NCBI RefSeq assembly: GCF_000738175.1
Contig: NZ_JFCH01000023.1
Span: 11,312 to 75,311, forward strand
Length of the DNA stretch: 64,000 bases
DNA from: Corynebacterium jeikeium
Lineage (GTDB): Bacteria > Actinomycetota > Actinomycetes > Mycobacteriales > Mycobacteriaceae
Reading direction: 5' to 3'
Positions 17,861-27,259 of this stretch are shown piece by piece; position 1 is the stretch's first letter, and each line of letters opens with the position of its first letter. The position numbers were made by a program, and so were the translations under genes. Below the pieces are notes generated by a model. The model was not told the origin of the DNA and searched no databases. It worked only from the letters and a program-made list of their open reading frames with translations.

Positions 17861-17920
17861 CCCCCATTTTCGGAGCCAGGTGGTCTAAGCCACCCGCCCG
17901 GTGATGGGGGATTTTTGTTT
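17861..17920 (+). terminator. Terminator of the HTH gene
   Basis: CCCCCAT (17861-17867) pairs with ATGGGGG (17904-17910), an inner GGTGG/CCACC stem extends the structure, and a T run follows. Confidence 0.75.
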
Positions 17921-17938
17921 CTCCAGGGCGCAGGGGGC

Positions 17939-18127
17939 TAAACTGTGGAACATTCGTGTCTACGGATGTGAAGCAACTCTTGTGTGGCAGCCCCTGTGGT
18001 TAGCCCCTTGTAGCAGGCAGCGTGCATCCGAGGACACATCTTCTCCGCCGCCGTAAAAGGTCCGGCGGTGGGGGAGCAGACCTTTAACCTGAAGAGATAA
18101 CTAACCGAGAGAAACGAGGCTTACCCC
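17939..18127 (+). promoter_or_regulatory. Promoter and long structured leader of the bS22 gene
   Basis: TAAACT at 17939-17944 is a likely -10, giving a leader of about 175 nt for a 33-codon gene. CTCCGCCGCCG (18043-18053) can pair with CGGCGGTGGGGGAG (18063-18076) with a small bulge. AACGAGG precedes the ATG. The leader is much longer than the gene and could hold a regulatory RNA. Confidence 0.5.
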
Positions 18128-18229
18128 ATGGGTTCTGTCATCAAGAAGCGCCGCAAGCGCATGTCCAAGAAGAAGCACCGCAAGATGCTGCGCCGGACCC
18201 GCGTTCAGCGTAGGAAGCTCGGTAAGTAG
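18128..18229 (+). CDS. 30S ribosomal protein bS22 (AURKAIP1/COX24 domain)
   Basis: 33 aa, almost half Lys/Arg: begins [19 protein letters not shown] and ends RRKLGK. This is the actinobacterial small ribosomal protein bS22, first seen in mycobacterial ribosome structures at the decoding region, and formerly annotated as an AURKAIP1/COX24-domain protein. It is too short for most gene finders. Placement next to the HTH gene matches Rv0500A-Rv0500B. Confidence 0.9.
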   Translation: MGSVIKKRRKRMSKKKHRKMLRRTRVQRRKLGK

Positions 18230-18251
18230 CCTTCCGCTGCCGCATTTAGAG

Positions 18252-18300
18252 AAACCCACCGCAGGCGCCCTTCGAATGGGCGTGGCTACGGTGGGTTTTT
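18252..18300 (+). terminator. Terminator of the bS22 gene
   Basis: ACCCACCG and CGGTGGGT form the outer stem, GCGCCC/GGGCGT an inner one, and TTTTT follows. It also lies 17 nt beyond the stop of the convergent HAD gene. Confidence 0.8.
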
Positions 18301-18316
18301 GCGTTCCCGGGGAGCT

Positions 18317-19579
18317 CTAGCGCCGCTTCCGCGCCCACATGCCCGCGCCACCGGCCAACCCGAGCAGGCCAGCTCCCGCCGCCAGCCGCGTCCCGCCGAT
18401 GCGGCGGAGTGCACGGCGCAGCCGCCGGTAGTCGCGGATCTCCCAGCTGCGTTCCAACGCCGCCTTGCGCAGCTTGGAATCTGGGTTGATCGCCACAGCC
18501 GTTCCCACGGTGGAAAGCATCGGCAGGTCGTTCACAGAATCCGAATACGCGGTGCAGCGCTGCAGATCCAGCCCCTCGTAGTTGGCCAGGGCGATAACGG
18601 CGTGCTTCTTTTCCTCACCGTGCAGCATGTGACCGATCATGCGCCCGGTGAAGCGGCCATCCTTCACCTCCGCCACGGTGCCTAGCGCGCCGGTGAATCC
18701 CAACTCCTTGGCGATGATCTGCGCCAGCTGCACCGGCGAGGCGGTCACCAGCCACACCTGCTGGCCCGCCTGAATGTGCATGTCGGCCAGTTCCTTGGTG
18801 TCCGGGAAGATGCGTTCCGCGATCGTCGCCGCCCAGATCTCCTGGGCCATCTCGATGACCTCAGATTCCTTCCGCCCCTTCACCAGCGCCAGCGCCTGCT
18901 CCCGGCCGCTGGAGATGTCGTCCGCGCTTTCCTTGCCTAGCACTCGGAACTTCATCTGCACCCAAATAAAGCCCAGCAGTTGTCGGGCGGTGAAGAAGCG
19001 CCGTTTCGCCAGGCCACGAGCGAAGAGCAGGATCGAGGCGCCCTTGATCAGCGTGTTATCCACGTCGAAGAACGCGCCGACTCCGGCATCCTGCGGGATC
19101 GAGGGATCGGGGTGGTCCAGATACCGCGGCTTTTCCGCTGCCAGCCCCGCGCCCTCCAGGTTGGCTAGCCCGGTACGCAGCTGGTCGCCCTCGATCTCGT
19201 AGCTGTGCGCCAGCTGATCCAGCTGCGCCTCACTGAGCTCCCAGAGCGCTTGTGGGGCGCCGGTACCGTACCCGACCTGCAGGTTTTGTGTCGTTGGGGT
19301 GGGGTGTTCGTGTTTCTTGGGTTGCGGCGCCACCTTCTCCGCCGCCGCACGCTCAGCATCGCTTGAGGTCTTTTCGCGGCGAGGTTTTCCGAAGCGTTCC
19401 TCCCGGAACTCGCGGAGGAAAGACTGCGCAGTCAGGGAGAGTGCGCGCAGGTAGCCTCGCCACTCACTGCCAATATCGCGCCATTCCGCCAGTAGGCCCG
19501 CGCGCTCACCCGCATTCCGGCCAGGAGCCGGTGTGGGGTGGTCCGACGGTTCTAGATCAGGCGCTGCATTCACACACAT
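18317..19579 (-). CDS. HAD-IB family phosphatase (SerB-like)
   Basis: 420 aa. Motif I is FDVDNTLIKG (about 170-179), motif II TAS within VWLVTASPVQLA, and motif III/IV AYSDSVNDLPML. It fits the HAD-IB/SerB-CicA group. The preceding 160 residues are a poorly conserved, charged extension, and the C-terminus has a short hydrophobic Gly/Ala segment (AGAGLLGLAGGAGMW) followed by basic residues that may touch the membrane. The serB1 gene of mycobacteria occupies the same place, but members of this group act on varied phosphoesters, so phosphoserine is not assured. AAGG precedes the ATG. Confidence 0.8.
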   Translation of the reverse strand: MCVNAAPDLEPSDHPTPAPGRNAGERAGLLAEWRDIGSEWRGYLRALSLTAQSFLREFREERFGKPRREKTSSDAERAAAEKVAPQPKKHEHPTPTTQNLQVGYGTGAPQALWELSEAQLDQLAHSYEIEGDQLRTGLANLEGAGLAAEKPRYLDHPDPSIPQDAGVGAFFDVDNTLIKGASILLFARGLAKRRFFTARQLLGFIWVQMKFRVLGKESADDISSGREQALALVKGRKESEVIEMAQEIWAATIAERIFPDTKELADMHIQAGQQVWLVTASPVQLAQIIAKELGFTGALGTVAEVKDGRFTGRMIGHMLHGEEKKHAVIALANYEGLDLQRCTAYSDSVNDLPMLSTVGTAVAINPDSKLRKAALERSWEIRDYRRLRRALRRIGGTRLAAGAGLLGLAGGAGMWARKRR

Positions 19580-19644
19580 TAAGTTACCTTGAAAATGCGG
19601 GGATAGCGCTGCCGAGAGGTATTAGCTGGGGGCTTTCCGGCGGG

Positions 19645-19650
19645 TAGCAT
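19645..19650 (+). promoter_or_regulatory. -10 element of the glutaredoxin-like gene (leaderless)
   Basis: TAGCAT, eight bases before the ATG at 19659; no ribosome site. Confidence 0.5.
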
Positions 19651-19658
19651 GGGAGCCC

Positions 19659-19982
19659 ATGAGCTCTGACAGTATTTCCCCAGATCAGGACCCTGCCCAG
19701 GTGTCGGCGCAGATGCCAGCCCAGTCCGCACGAGTGCAGCTGATCAGCCGCTCGACGTGTGGCTCCTGCGCCCGCGTACACCAGCAAATCCTGCCCATCG
19801 CGCAGCGCTTCGGCACGACGGTGGAAGTGATCGAGCTGGACCGTGGTGGCGTCACCAAAGAAAAAGAGGAATTGGCACAAGAGTTCGGCGACCGCGTGCC
19901 CGTCGTGCTCGTCGACGACGAGGAGGTCGCGTGCTGGGAAATCGACGATGACGAGCTGATCGCGGCGCTGGAGCAGGGCTAG
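19659..19982 (+). CDS. Glutaredoxin-family protein (DUF836)
   Basis: 107 aa. After a 25-residue polar N-terminus comes a thioredoxin-like fold with redox pair CGSC (about 34-37) in LISRSTCGSCARV, a cis-Pro region (DRVPVVLVDDEEVACW) and an acidic C-terminal helix. The same gene precedes hemA in mycobacteria (Rv0508). A link to heme synthesis through redox control is inference. Confidence 0.8.
   Translation: MSSDSISPDQDPAQVSAQMPAQSARVQLISRSTCGSCARVHQQILPIAQRFGTTVEVIELDRGGVTKEKEELAQEFGDRVPVVLVDDEEVACWEIDDDELIAALEQG
19848..19866 (-). repeat. T-tract/GACGCC motif 6
   Basis: CTTTTTCTTTGGTGACGCC, inside the glutaredoxin-like gene. Confidence 0.55.
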
Positions 19983-20023
19983 AGCACTGTATAGCCGCTA
20001 TATAGCAGCCCCGCGAACTCGTT

Positions 20024-20053
20024 TTGGCAACGGGGTGGGTTAAGGGCTACCGT
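20024..20053 (+). promoter_or_regulatory. Promoter of hemA
   Basis: TTGGCA (20024-20029) and TACCGT (20048-20053) with 18 bp between. A 10-bp palindrome GCTATATAGC at 19997-20006 lies just upstream and may bind a regulator. Confidence 0.4.
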
Positions 20054-20067
20054 AGACACTCGTAACT

Positions 20068-20106
20068 ACTTGGGGGTTCAGCCCCGCGAGCGGCCGTTCC
20101 CCAAGT
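20068..20106 (+). promoter_or_regulatory. Hairpin in the hemA leader
   Basis: ACTTGGGG (20068-20075) and CCCCAAGT (20099-20106) pair perfectly around a GC-rich loop, ending 9 nt before AGGAGG (20116-20121). Could be an RNA structure or a protein operator. Confidence 0.5.
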
Positions 20107-20132
20107 GATCCCTGCAGGAGGCATGAAGACAT

Positions 20133-21596
20133 ATGAGTAGTAGCACCCGGACTGGTTCCGCGTCGGTGTTGCTGGTCGGACTGTCTTTCCGCTCAGCTCC
20201 GGTGACCATGCTGGAGCAGGCGACGGTCGCCGATGCGGATCTACCGAAAATGCAGCTATCGCTGGTGGATAACGACGTGATCTCCGAATCGCTGGTGCTT
20301 TCCACCTGCAACCGCATGGAGTTCTACACGGTCGCCAACGCCTTCCACTCCGGCCTGGACCACGTGGTGGACACGATCGCGCAGTTCTCCGGACTGGAGA
20401 CCACCCAGCTGGAGCCGCACCTGTACGTGCACTACGCGGACTCCGCGGCCGAGCACATGCTGAAGGTCGCCTCCGGGCTGGATTCTATGGTCATCGGCGA
20501 ACAGCAGATCATCGGCCAGCTGCGCAGTGCCTACCAGTCCGCCAACGAGACCGGCACGGTGGGGCGTACCCTGCACGACCTGACCCAGCGAGCCCTCCGG
20601 ACGGGCAAGCGCGTGCACTCCGAGACCGCCATCGATTCGGCGGGCGCCTCCATGGTGTCTTTCGCCGTGGATCAGGCGCTGCGCTACGTCGAGCCCGCGC
20701 GTGCTCTTTCTGCTGTTGTTGATGACGCCCCTTCGTCCCAACCCCTCGCCGGCCACCGTGCGCTGATTATCGGTGCGGGGGCTATGGCATCCCTGGCTTC
20801 CACCCACCTGGGCAGGCTGGGTATCGACCACGTGACCGTGGCTAACCGCACGCTGTCGCGGGCGGAGAACCTGGTGAACCACGCGCGTGAGGCGGGGGTG
20901 GATGCCTCCGCCGTGCCGTTGGACGGAGTGGCCGACTGCCTGAGCGCCGTGGACATTGTGGTTTCCGCAACCGGCGCGGTGGGCAATGTGGTTACCGAGC
21001 GGGACGTGCGCGCGGCCATGGGGGCGGCGGGCACGAAGGTGCTGATTGATCTTTCCATGCCTGCGGACATCGAGCGTTCCGTGGCGGACATCGACGGCGT
21101 GAAGCTGCTGAACATCGAGGAGCTCACGACGATGGCCGGCGACCAGGTGCAGGACGAGGACCCGGCACGCGAGATCGTGGCCGACGAGCTGCAGACTTTC
21201 CTGGAGCAGCAGCGCGCGCAGTCCGTGGTGCCCACCGTCAAGGCCCTGCGACAGAAGGCCGGGGAAGTCATGGCCGAAGAGCTGATGACGCTGGAGCGAC
21301 TGACCCCCGACATGTCGGAGGCCGACCGCGAGGCTGTGGTCAAGTCGATGAAGCGCGTGGTGGATAAGCTACTGCACACCCCAACGGTGCAGGCCAAGAA
21401 GCTTTCCGCCGGTGGCCAGCAGGTCAGCTACCCGGATGCGTTGGCTGCCTTGTTCAATCTGCCCAACGGGATGGTGGATTCGGTGACCCAGCCGGGACAG
21501 ACCGACACCAGGCCGGCCCAGACCGCGGGAACCTCTGCCCGTGCCGATCAAATTCCAAGCGCTGCCCGCATTAGCCAGGTAGCGAAGGAGGCTTAA
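20133..21596 (+). CDS. hemA: Glutamyl-tRNA reductase HemA
   Basis: 487 aa. It reduces glutamyl-tRNA(Glu) to glutamate-1-semialdehyde, the first committed step of tetrapyrrole synthesis. The catalytic Cys59 is in [25 protein letters not shown] follows, and the NADPH domain begins [13 protein letters not shown] (about 210). The C-terminal dimerisation helices include [13 protein letters not shown]. An AGGAGG stands 11 nt before the ATG. A short variable loop near 190-205 ([12 protein letters not shown]) carries one of the T-tract motifs. Confidence 0.95.
   Translation: MSSSTRTGSASVLLVGLSFRSAPVTMLEQATVADADLPKMQLSLVDNDVISESLVLSTCNRMEFYTVANAFHSGLDHVVDTIAQFSGLETTQLEPHLYVHYADSAAEHMLKVASGLDSMVIGEQQIIGQLRSAYQSANETGTVGRTLHDLTQRALRTGKRVHSETAIDSAGASMVSFAVDQALRYVEPARALSAVVDDAPSSQPLAGHRALIIGAGAMASLASTHLGRLGIDHVTVANRTLSRAENLVNHAREAGVDASAVPLDGVADCLSAVDIVVSATGAVGNVVTERDVRAAMGAAGTKVLIDLSMPADIERSVADIDGVKLLNIEELTTMAGDQVQDEDPAREIVADELQTFLEQQRAQSVVPTVKALRQKAGEVMAEELMTLERLTPDMSEADREAVVKSMKRVVDKLLHTPTVQAKKLSAGGQQVSYPDALAALFNLPNGMVDSVTQPGQTDTRPAQTAGTSARADQIPSAARISQVAKEA
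20714..20731 (+). repeat. T-tract/GACGCC motif 7
   Basis: TGTTGTTGATGACGCCCC, in the variable loop of hemA. Confidence 0.4.
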
Positions 21597-21604
21597 GACT
21601 TTCC

Positions 21605-22708
21605 ATGTCCGCAACATCTAGTGGCGCTAATGCCGCCAATGCCGCGAACACCGCCAACTCAGCTAACGCCGCTAACCCAGCGGCCGATGGCGGCCGTACT
21701 TTCCTGATCGGCACCCGTAGGTCCGCACTGGCTACAACGCAGACCAGCCACGTCCGCGCCGGAATGCGATCCGCTGGTTACGCGGCGGAGCTGCATCTGG
21801 TGCAGACCCCGGGCGATGCCTCCCAAGCGGCGCAGACCCCGGTCGCACAGATCGGCGTGGGTGTGTTTACCGAAACGCTGCGCAAGGCCCTGGAAGCCGG
21901 TGAGTGTGACGTGGCCGTGCACTCCTTCAAGGACCTGCCGACTGCCCCGGACCCGCGTTTCCGTACCGTCGTTCCGCGCCGGGTGGATCCACGTGAGGTG
22001 CTGGTCAGCCGGAACAATCAGCCGCTGCTGGAGCTTCCGCAGGGCGCTAAGGTGGGCACGTCCGCACCGCGGCGCGTTTCCCAGATCCGCGCGGTACGCC
22101 CGGACCTGGAGCTGCTGCCGCTGCGTGGAAACATCGATACCCGCATGGGGCGCACGGAAAAGGACCTGGACGCGGTGGTTCTGGCCCGTGCGGGCCTGGA
22201 GCGCGTAGGCCAGCTGGATCGCGCCGCCGAGTCGATCGATCCGTCCACGATCATGCCCGCGCCCGCGCAGGGTGCGCTGAGCGTAGAGGTCCGCGCGGAT
22301 GACGAGGCCGCCTGGCAGGCCGTCCGCCACCTGGACCACCTGCCCAGTCACATGGCCGCCGTGGCCGAGCGGGCTGTGCTTTCCACCCTGGAGGCCGGCT
22401 GCACCGCGCCGGTTGCTGCATACTCCCAGTGGGTGGAGCAGGAAGGCAGAGAAGGCACAGAAGGCACAGAGCAGCGCTACGTCCTGCGCGTATTCGGTGG
22501 AGTGTTCGCCATGAACGGCTCCCGCAAGCTGGTGCGCAGCGGCGAGGCCGCCTTCGACATTCCGGATCCGACTGCGGACGAGGGATTCCCCGCCGCCGAG
22601 GAACCTCGTTGGCGCGAGTGCATAGATGCCGCCAGAGCCATAGGCACCGACATAGGCAGAGAGTTACTCGAGGACGGTGCCGCCGAGTTAGTGGCCGAGG
22701 CTGAATAG
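21605..22708 (+). CDS. hemC: Porphobilinogen deaminase HemC
   Basis: 367 aa. It polymerises four porphobilinogens into hydroxymethylbilane. Key motifs: [41 protein letters not shown] and the cofactor-attaching Cys in [12 protein letters not shown]. The first 28 residues are an Ala/Asn/Ser low-complexity run ([19 protein letters not shown]) absent from most homologues, encoded by near-repeats. The ribosome site AAGGAGG overlaps the end of hemA, so the two are co-translated or co-transcribed. Confidence 0.95.
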   Translation: MSATSSGANAANAANTANSANAANPAADGGRTFLIGTRRSALATTQTSHVRAGMRSAGYAAELHLVQTPGDASQAAQTPVAQIGVGVFTETLRKALEAGECDVAVHSFKDLPTAPDPRFRTVVPRRVDPREVLVSRNNQPLLELPQGAKVGTSAPRRVSQIRAVRPDLELLPLRGNIDTRMGRTEKDLDAVVLARAGLERVGQLDRAAESIDPSTIMPAPAQGALSVEVRADDEAAWQAVRHLDHLPSHMAAVAERAVLSTLEAGCTAPVAAYSQWVEQEGREGTEGTEQRYVLRVFGGVFAMNGSRKLVRSGEAAFDIPDPTADEGFPAAEEPRWRECIDAARAIGTDIGRELLEDGAAELVAEAE

Positions 22709-22856
22709 CTTTTTCTTCGGGAGCGCCCCCTGCGGCGCCCCACCCTCAAACTTCACCGGCACCGTGTACGTAGCCGCCGGGGCTACATGCGCGCGGCTGC
22801 CCCAAGCAGATTTTTCAAGACACAATTACAGACCCGACAAGTTAGAAAGTTCCACT

Positions 22857-24731
22857 ATGACCGATTCCGGAAATGCCCAGGTAGGGGGCGCTGATTCCGC
22901 CGCAGTGGCGGCAGTCGCCGACCTGGCACCCACTGGATGCGGCCGGATCCTCTTCGTGGGCGCGGGCCCGGGAAACCCGGAGCTGCTGACCATCCGCGCG
23001 CGCGACATTCTGGAGACTACCGCCCATGCGTGGGTGGATCCGTCGGTATTGGAATCCGTGCAGAACATCATCGCCACCCGTCTGCCGGTGCCGCAGGAGA
23101 AGCTGGATGCCGCAGAGGCCGAGTGGGAGGCGAAGGTAAAGGCCGCCAAGGAGGCTGGTGCGCGCCGCCGCCCGCCGCGCCCGGCCCCGCCGACTGCCGC
23201 GGAGATCGTGTTGGCCGCCCCGGCGGCCACGGATCCTGAGATTGGAACAGAGTCCGGCAGAGAAGCCGGCGCAGATGACGAGTCAGATGCCGGAGCAGAG
23301 ACCTACGGCGAGCCGGTGCCGGATGCCGTCGCGCCGGACGTTTTAGCCGAGCAGATGCTCGCCTGCGCTAAGGCGGGTAACGACGTTGTCCGCCTCGTCG
23401 CCGGCAACCCGCTGAGCAACCCGGCGGTCATGCACGAACTGCAACACGTCGCAGCTAGCTCCGTGGAATTCCAGGTCATCCCCGGCATGACCGGATCCGT
23501 GGCCGTTCCCGCCTTTACCGGTATTGGCCTTGGCCCGGACGTCACTGAGGCTGATGTTCGCGGTGGCGCCGACTGGGACCAGCTGGCTGCCTCCGGGCTG
23601 CCGTTGATCCTCACCGCCGCCCCGGGTGATCTGGCGACCATTGCGCAGGAGCTGAAGGCTCGCGGCATCGCCGGAACGACTCCGGCGACCGTTACGCTGC
23701 ACGGCACTACTCGCCGTCAGCGCAGCTACGATGCGACCCTGGATACCCTGAAGTCCGTCACCACCCAGTCCGGCCCCGCTGCCAAGGATGGCGAGCTGCC
23801 GGCCGAGCTGATCGTCACGCTGGGCTCCCAGGTGGGCAACCGCTCTAAGTACTCCTGGTGGGAGAACCGCGCTCTGTACGGCTGGACCGTGCTGGTGCCA
23901 CGTGCCAAAAACCAGGCCGGCCCCATGAGTGCTCGCCTGGCCTCGCATGGCGCTATCCCCGTGGAGGTGCCCACCATCTCCGTCGAACCACCCCGCAGCC
24001 CCGTGCAGATGGAGCGTGCCATTAAGGGGCTGGTTGATGGCCGTTACCACTGGATTGTCTTCACCAGCGTCAACGCCGTGAAGGCCGTGTGGGAGAAGCT
24101 GCGGGAGTTCGGTCTCGACGCCCGCGCCCTGGCGGGCGTGCGCGTGGCCGCCGTGGGTCCGAAGACCTCCCAGGCAGTGAAGGATCTGGGAATCACCCCG
24201 GAACTGCTGCCGAAGGACGATGCGCGCAACGCCGCGGGCCTGGTGGACGTTTTCCCGCCACACGACCCGGACTTGGATTTGGTCGACCGCGTGCTGCTGC
24301 CGCGCGCCGACATTGCCACCGACGTGTTGGTCGACGGCCTGATCGACCTCGGCTGGGACGTGGAGGACGTCGTGGCCTACCGTACCGTGCGCGCCGCCCC
24401 GCCCAGCCCGGAGATCCGCGACATGATCAAAACCGGCGGCTTCGACGCAGTCTGCTTCACCAGCTCCTCGACCGTGAAGAATCTGGTGGGCATCGCGGGC
24501 AAGCCGCACGCGCGCACCATTATTGCCTGCATCGGGCCGATGGCCGCACAGACCGCTCGCGAGCATGGCCTACGCGTCGACGTCATGCCGGAGGCCGCTG
24601 GCGTGCCGGAGCTTGTGGACGCCCTCGCTGACCACGTGGCTGACCTGCGCGCTAAGGGACAACTTCCGCCTCCGCGGAAGCGGAGGCGGCGTCGTAAAAA
24701 GACGAGCGAGAAGAAGGACACCGGGGCCTAA
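22857..24731 (+). CDS. hemD: HemD fused to a degenerate SUMT domain
   Basis: 624 aa. The C-terminal half (about 335-590) is uroporphyrinogen-III synthase: [62 protein letters not shown] and [11 protein letters not shown]. The N-terminal half resembles uroporphyrinogen-III C-methyltransferase ([18 protein letters not shown]), but the usual RLKGGDPFVFGRG segment reads [14 protein letters not shown], and an acidic/proline insertion of some 85 residues (about 75-160) interrupts it. The methyltransferase is therefore probably inactive. The ATG at 22857 gives MTDSGNAQ; an upstream in-frame start would add 31 unlike residues. A Lys/Arg tail ends the protein. Confidence 0.88.
   Translation: MTDSGNAQVGGADSAAVAAVADLAPTGCGRILFVGAGPGNPELLTIRARDILETTAHAWVDPSVLESVQNIIATRLPVPQEKLDAAEAEWEAKVKAAKEAGARRRPPRPAPPTAAEIVLAAPAATDPEIGTESGREAGADDESDAGAETYGEPVPDAVAPDVLAEQMLACAKAGNDVVRLVAGNPLSNPAVMHELQHVAASSVEFQVIPGMTGSVAVPAFTGIGLGPDVTEADVRGGADWDQLAASGLPLILTAAPGDLATIAQELKARGIAGTTPATVTLHGTTRRQRSYDATLDTLKSVTTQSGPAAKDGELPAELIVTLGSQVGNRSKYSWWENRALYGWTVLVPRAKNQAGPMSARLASHGAIPVEVPTISVEPPRSPVQMERAIKGLVDGRYHWIVFTSVNAVKAVWEKLREFGLDARALAGVRVAAVGPKTSQAVKDLGITPELLPKDDARNAAGLVDVFPPHDPDLDLVDRVLLPRADIATDVLVDGLIDLGWDVEDVVAYRTVRAAPPSPEIRDMIKTGGFDAVCFTSSSTVKNLVGIAGKPHARTIIACIGPMAAQTAREHGLRVDVMPEAAGVPELVDALADHVADLRAKGQLPPPRKRRRRRKKTSEKKDTGA
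24688..24704 (-). repeat. T-tract/GACGCC motif 8
   Basis: CGTCTTTTTACGACGCC, in the basic tail of hemD. Confidence 0.4.
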
Positions 24732-24753
24732 CAAGCCCGTCCGGGCGCGGGAG

Positions 24754-24759
24754 TAGCAT
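24754..24759 (+). promoter_or_regulatory. -10 element of hemB (leaderless)
   Basis: TAGCAT, seven bases before the ATG at 24767; hemB may thus be expressed apart from hemACD. Confidence 0.5.
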
Positions 24760-24766
24760 CGTTGGC

Positions 24767-25771
24767 ATGACTTCGAACTACACCCCGTTCCGTCGCCCCC
24801 GCCGACTCCGCACGTCCCCGCAGATGCGCAACTTCACTGCGGAGACGGACCTGAACCCCAATCGGCTGGTGCTTCCGATGTTCATCGCCGATGGGCTGGA
24901 CGCCCCGCGGGACATCACCAGCCTGCCCGGCGTGCAGCAGCACACCGAGGATTCGCTGCTGCGCGCGGTGGAAGAAGCCGCGAACGCAGGAGTGGGATCC
25001 ATCGACCTGTTCGGCGTGCCGCTGGATGAGGACAAGGATGCGACCGGCAGCCAGTCGGTAGCTGAGGACGGCATTCTAAACCGCGGCCTGCGCGCCGTCC
25101 GCGAGCGCTTCGGCGACGACATCTTGGTGATGGCCGATACGTGCCTGGATGAGTTCACAGACCACGGCCACTGTGGCGTGCTCTCCACCGACCGTTACGG
25201 CCACCAGATCGTGGACAATGACGCCACCCTGCCGCAGTACGCGAAGATGGCAGTTGCACAGGCCGAGGCTGGCGCGCACATCGTGAGCCCCTCCGGAATG
25301 ATGGATGGGCAGATCCGGCACATCCGCGAAGCACTGGACGCGGCCGGTCACCAGGACGTATCGATCATGGCCTACTCCGCGAAGTACGCCTCCGCTTTCT
25401 TCGGCCCCTTCCGCGAGGCCGTGGGCTCCTCCCTGCAGGGCGACCGCCGCACCTACCAGCAGGATCCCCGCAACCTGCGGGAATCCATCCTGGAAACCCA
25501 GCTGGACATCGACGAGGGGGCGGACATGGTGATGGTCAAGCCCGCCATGCCCTACCTGGACGTGCTGCGTGAAGTGGCGAACATGTCCCCGGTGCCCGTG
25601 GCGGCCTACCAGGTCTCCGGCGAGTACGCGATGATCTCCGCAGCTGCGCAGAACGGCTGGATCGACGAGGAAGCTGCGATCATGGAATCCATCTATGGCA
25701 TCCGCCGCGCCGGGGCGGACATCATCCTGACCTACTGGGCAACCCGCGTGGCGCAGATGCTGCAGGGCTAA
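24767..25771 (+). CDS. hemB: Delta-aminolevulinic acid dehydratase HemB
   Basis: 334 aa. It joins two 5-aminolevulinates into porphobilinogen. Schiff-base lysines are Lys206 ([13 protein letters not shown]) and Lys258 ([12 protein letters not shown]). The metal site reads [16 protein letters not shown]: two of three cysteines of the zinc type are kept and the middle one is Asp, an intermediate pattern between zinc and magnesium enzymes. Follows hemD by 35 nt. Confidence 0.95.
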   Translation: MTSNYTPFRRPRRLRTSPQMRNFTAETDLNPNRLVLPMFIADGLDAPRDITSLPGVQQHTEDSLLRAVEEAANAGVGSIDLFGVPLDEDKDATGSQSVAEDGILNRGLRAVRERFGDDILVMADTCLDEFTDHGHCGVLSTDRYGHQIVDNDATLPQYAKMAVAQAEAGAHIVSPSGMMDGQIRHIREALDAAGHQDVSIMAYSAKYASAFFGPFREAVGSSLQGDRRTYQQDPRNLRESILETQLDIDEGADMVMVKPAMPYLDVLREVANMSPVPVAAYQVSGEYAMISAAAQNGWIDEEAAIMESIYGIRRAGADIILTYWATRVAQMLQG

Positions 25772-25812
25772 GATGCTTAATCACCAGTAATCACAGTAGG
25801 CTAGATGGCTGT

Positions 25813-26706
25813 ATGAACAGCACCGACAGCAGCGCACATATGAGCACACAGCAACACGACCCCCGCCTCCAGGGTGGTTCCCAGGGCGGCCCTCAGCAGG
25901 CCTCGCACGGCCAGCAGCCGGGGCCACAGCGGGGCCAGCAGAACCCGCAGGGGCAGCCGGGGCCGCACGGCCCGCAGGGGCCGTATGGTTCACACGGCCC
26001 GCAGCAACCCCTCAAGCCGCCGAAGCCTCCGAAGGTGGGGCGCAAGGACGGCCTCGCTCCGAACCTCAAGGAGGCGCCGGAAGACGTGCGCTACGGAGTA
26101 TGGGCCTGGCTGGCGGTAGCCGCGCTACAGCTGCTGGCCAGCGTGGTGCAGTTCGTGGCCAACATCGTCGACCCGCGTGCGCTGACCCAGAGCAGCCAGG
26201 GTCTCCTCGATAGCCAAAGTGGCATGTTCGCCAGCGTTTTTGCAGATCAGGATGCCTCTGAGATCGCCATGCAGGTAAACATCAGCTCGCTGATGTGGGG
26301 CATCATCGCCTCGGTGGCGTGCGCTTACCTGGCCTGGCGCGCAGGCCGCGGGGCTCCGTACTCCCGCCTGTTCCTGAACGTCGCCTCCGTGTTCATGATC
26401 TTCAACGCGGTGCTCATCACGTTCGCCAACGGGCCGGACTTCATGCCCGTAGGCTTCGTTCTGCTCATCGGCATTCTGACCATCCTTTCCGGCGTATGCG
26501 CTGCATTGGGCCTGTGGTTTATGTCCCGCCCGGAGAACCACGACTGGTTGGGCATGCCCAGCGCTAAGGAAATGGAGAAGTACGCCAAGGAGATGGACGA
26601 GTACAAGGCGGAAGCGCGGCGTCAAAAAGAAGAGCTAAAAAAACAAAAGAACAGCAACGATAGCGACCGCACCGATCACACCGACCACACCTGGGGAGGG
26701 CGCTAA
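25813..26706 (+). CDS. Membrane protein with Gln/Gly/Pro-rich N-terminus
   Basis: 297 aa. Residues 1-75 are rich in Gln, Gly, Pro and His; four hydrophobic segments follow (about 96-118, 156-176, 185-210, 215-240); the C-terminus is a charged, Lys/Glu-rich coiled-coil-like stretch. I know no family function. It is one of two membrane genes between hemB and the P-type ATPase homologue; mycobacteria also have membrane-protein genes after hemB (Rv0513-Rv0514). It runs 2 nt into the next gene, suggesting an operon. Confidence 0.65.
   Translation: MNSTDSSAHMSTQQHDPRLQGGSQGGPQQASHGQQPGPQRGQQNPQGQPGPHGPQGPYGSHGPQQPLKPPKPPKVGRKDGLAPNLKEAPEDVRYGVWAWLAVAALQLLASVVQFVANIVDPRALTQSSQGLLDSQSGMFASVFADQDASEIAMQVNISSLMWGIIASVACAYLAWRAGRGAPYSRLFLNVASVFMIFNAVLITFANGPDFMPVGFVLLIGILTILSGVCAALGLWFMSRPENHDWLGMPSAKEMEKYAKEMDEYKAEARRQKEELKKQKNSNDSDRTDHTDHTWGGR
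26618..26633 (-). repeat. T-tract/GACGCC motif 9
   Basis: TCTTCTTTTTGACGCC, in the charged C-terminus of the 25813 gene. Confidence 0.5.
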
Positions 26707-26708
26707 CC

Positions 26709-27254
26709 ATGCCCGCGATGTTTCCCTCGATGGTTCCGAGCGGCCAGGACCCGAACCGCGATGTTAAATACTGGCAGCCCGGGGATCCCACGCCGCGCCT
26801 GGTGATCATCAGCTTCGCCATGCTGGTGGTTCTAGGATTGCTGATGATTTTTTCCGGCGTGCTATCCCTGACGGCCTCATGGGACCGCGAGCCGATGAAC
26901 GCAGAGGAAGCTGAGAAGATGGATTTCGTGCGCAACAACGTGCGTATCCTCGGCGGCATCAACGTCGTGGTCGGCGCGGTGCTGGTCTACTTCTCCCGCG
27001 GCGTGCGCGACGGCTACCGCGGCAAGCGCCGCCTGGTGCTGTGGTTCGGCGCACTGGGCATCCTGTTCATGCTGGCAGGGTGGGTTTTCGGCTTCACAGG
27101 CCCCGGGCAGGCCATCCTGGCCTTGCTGTTGGCAGTCGCGCTGCTGATGGCCTATCGCCCTGCGGTTAACCCGTTTTTTGACGCCGGGCATCGGCTCGAT
27201 GGACCACCCATCGAAGGTGACGGTACCCTGCCGGGCGATAGCCTGCGGAGTTAA
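26709..27254 (+). CDS. Small multi-pass membrane protein
   Basis: 181 aa with four hydrophobic helices (about 34-56, 80-98, 110-130, 135-150). Starts 2 nt after the preceding stop, with GGGAGGG as ribosome site, and ends 5 nt before the ATPase homologue. No recognised domain. The three genes look like one operon, so the two small proteins may be partners of the ATPase homologue. Confidence 0.6.
   Translation: MPAMFPSMVPSGQDPNRDVKYWQPGDPTPRLVIISFAMLVVLGLLMIFSGVLSLTASWDREPMNAEEAEKMDFVRNNVRILGGINVVVGAVLVYFSRGVRDGYRGKRRLVLWFGALGILFMLAGWVFGFTGPGQAILALLLAVALLMAYRPAVNPFFDAGHRLDGPPIEGDGTLPGDSLRS
27174..27185 (+). repeat. T-tract/GACGCC motif 10
   Basis: TTTTTTGACGCC, near the end of the 26709 gene; the shortest clean form. 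Confidence 0.5.
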
Positions 27255-27259
27255 CAACA

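Noticed and set aside
23343..24566. 407-aa minus-strand ORF opposite hemD
   Set aside because: Shadow of hemD; His/Gly-rich composition typical of antisense frames.
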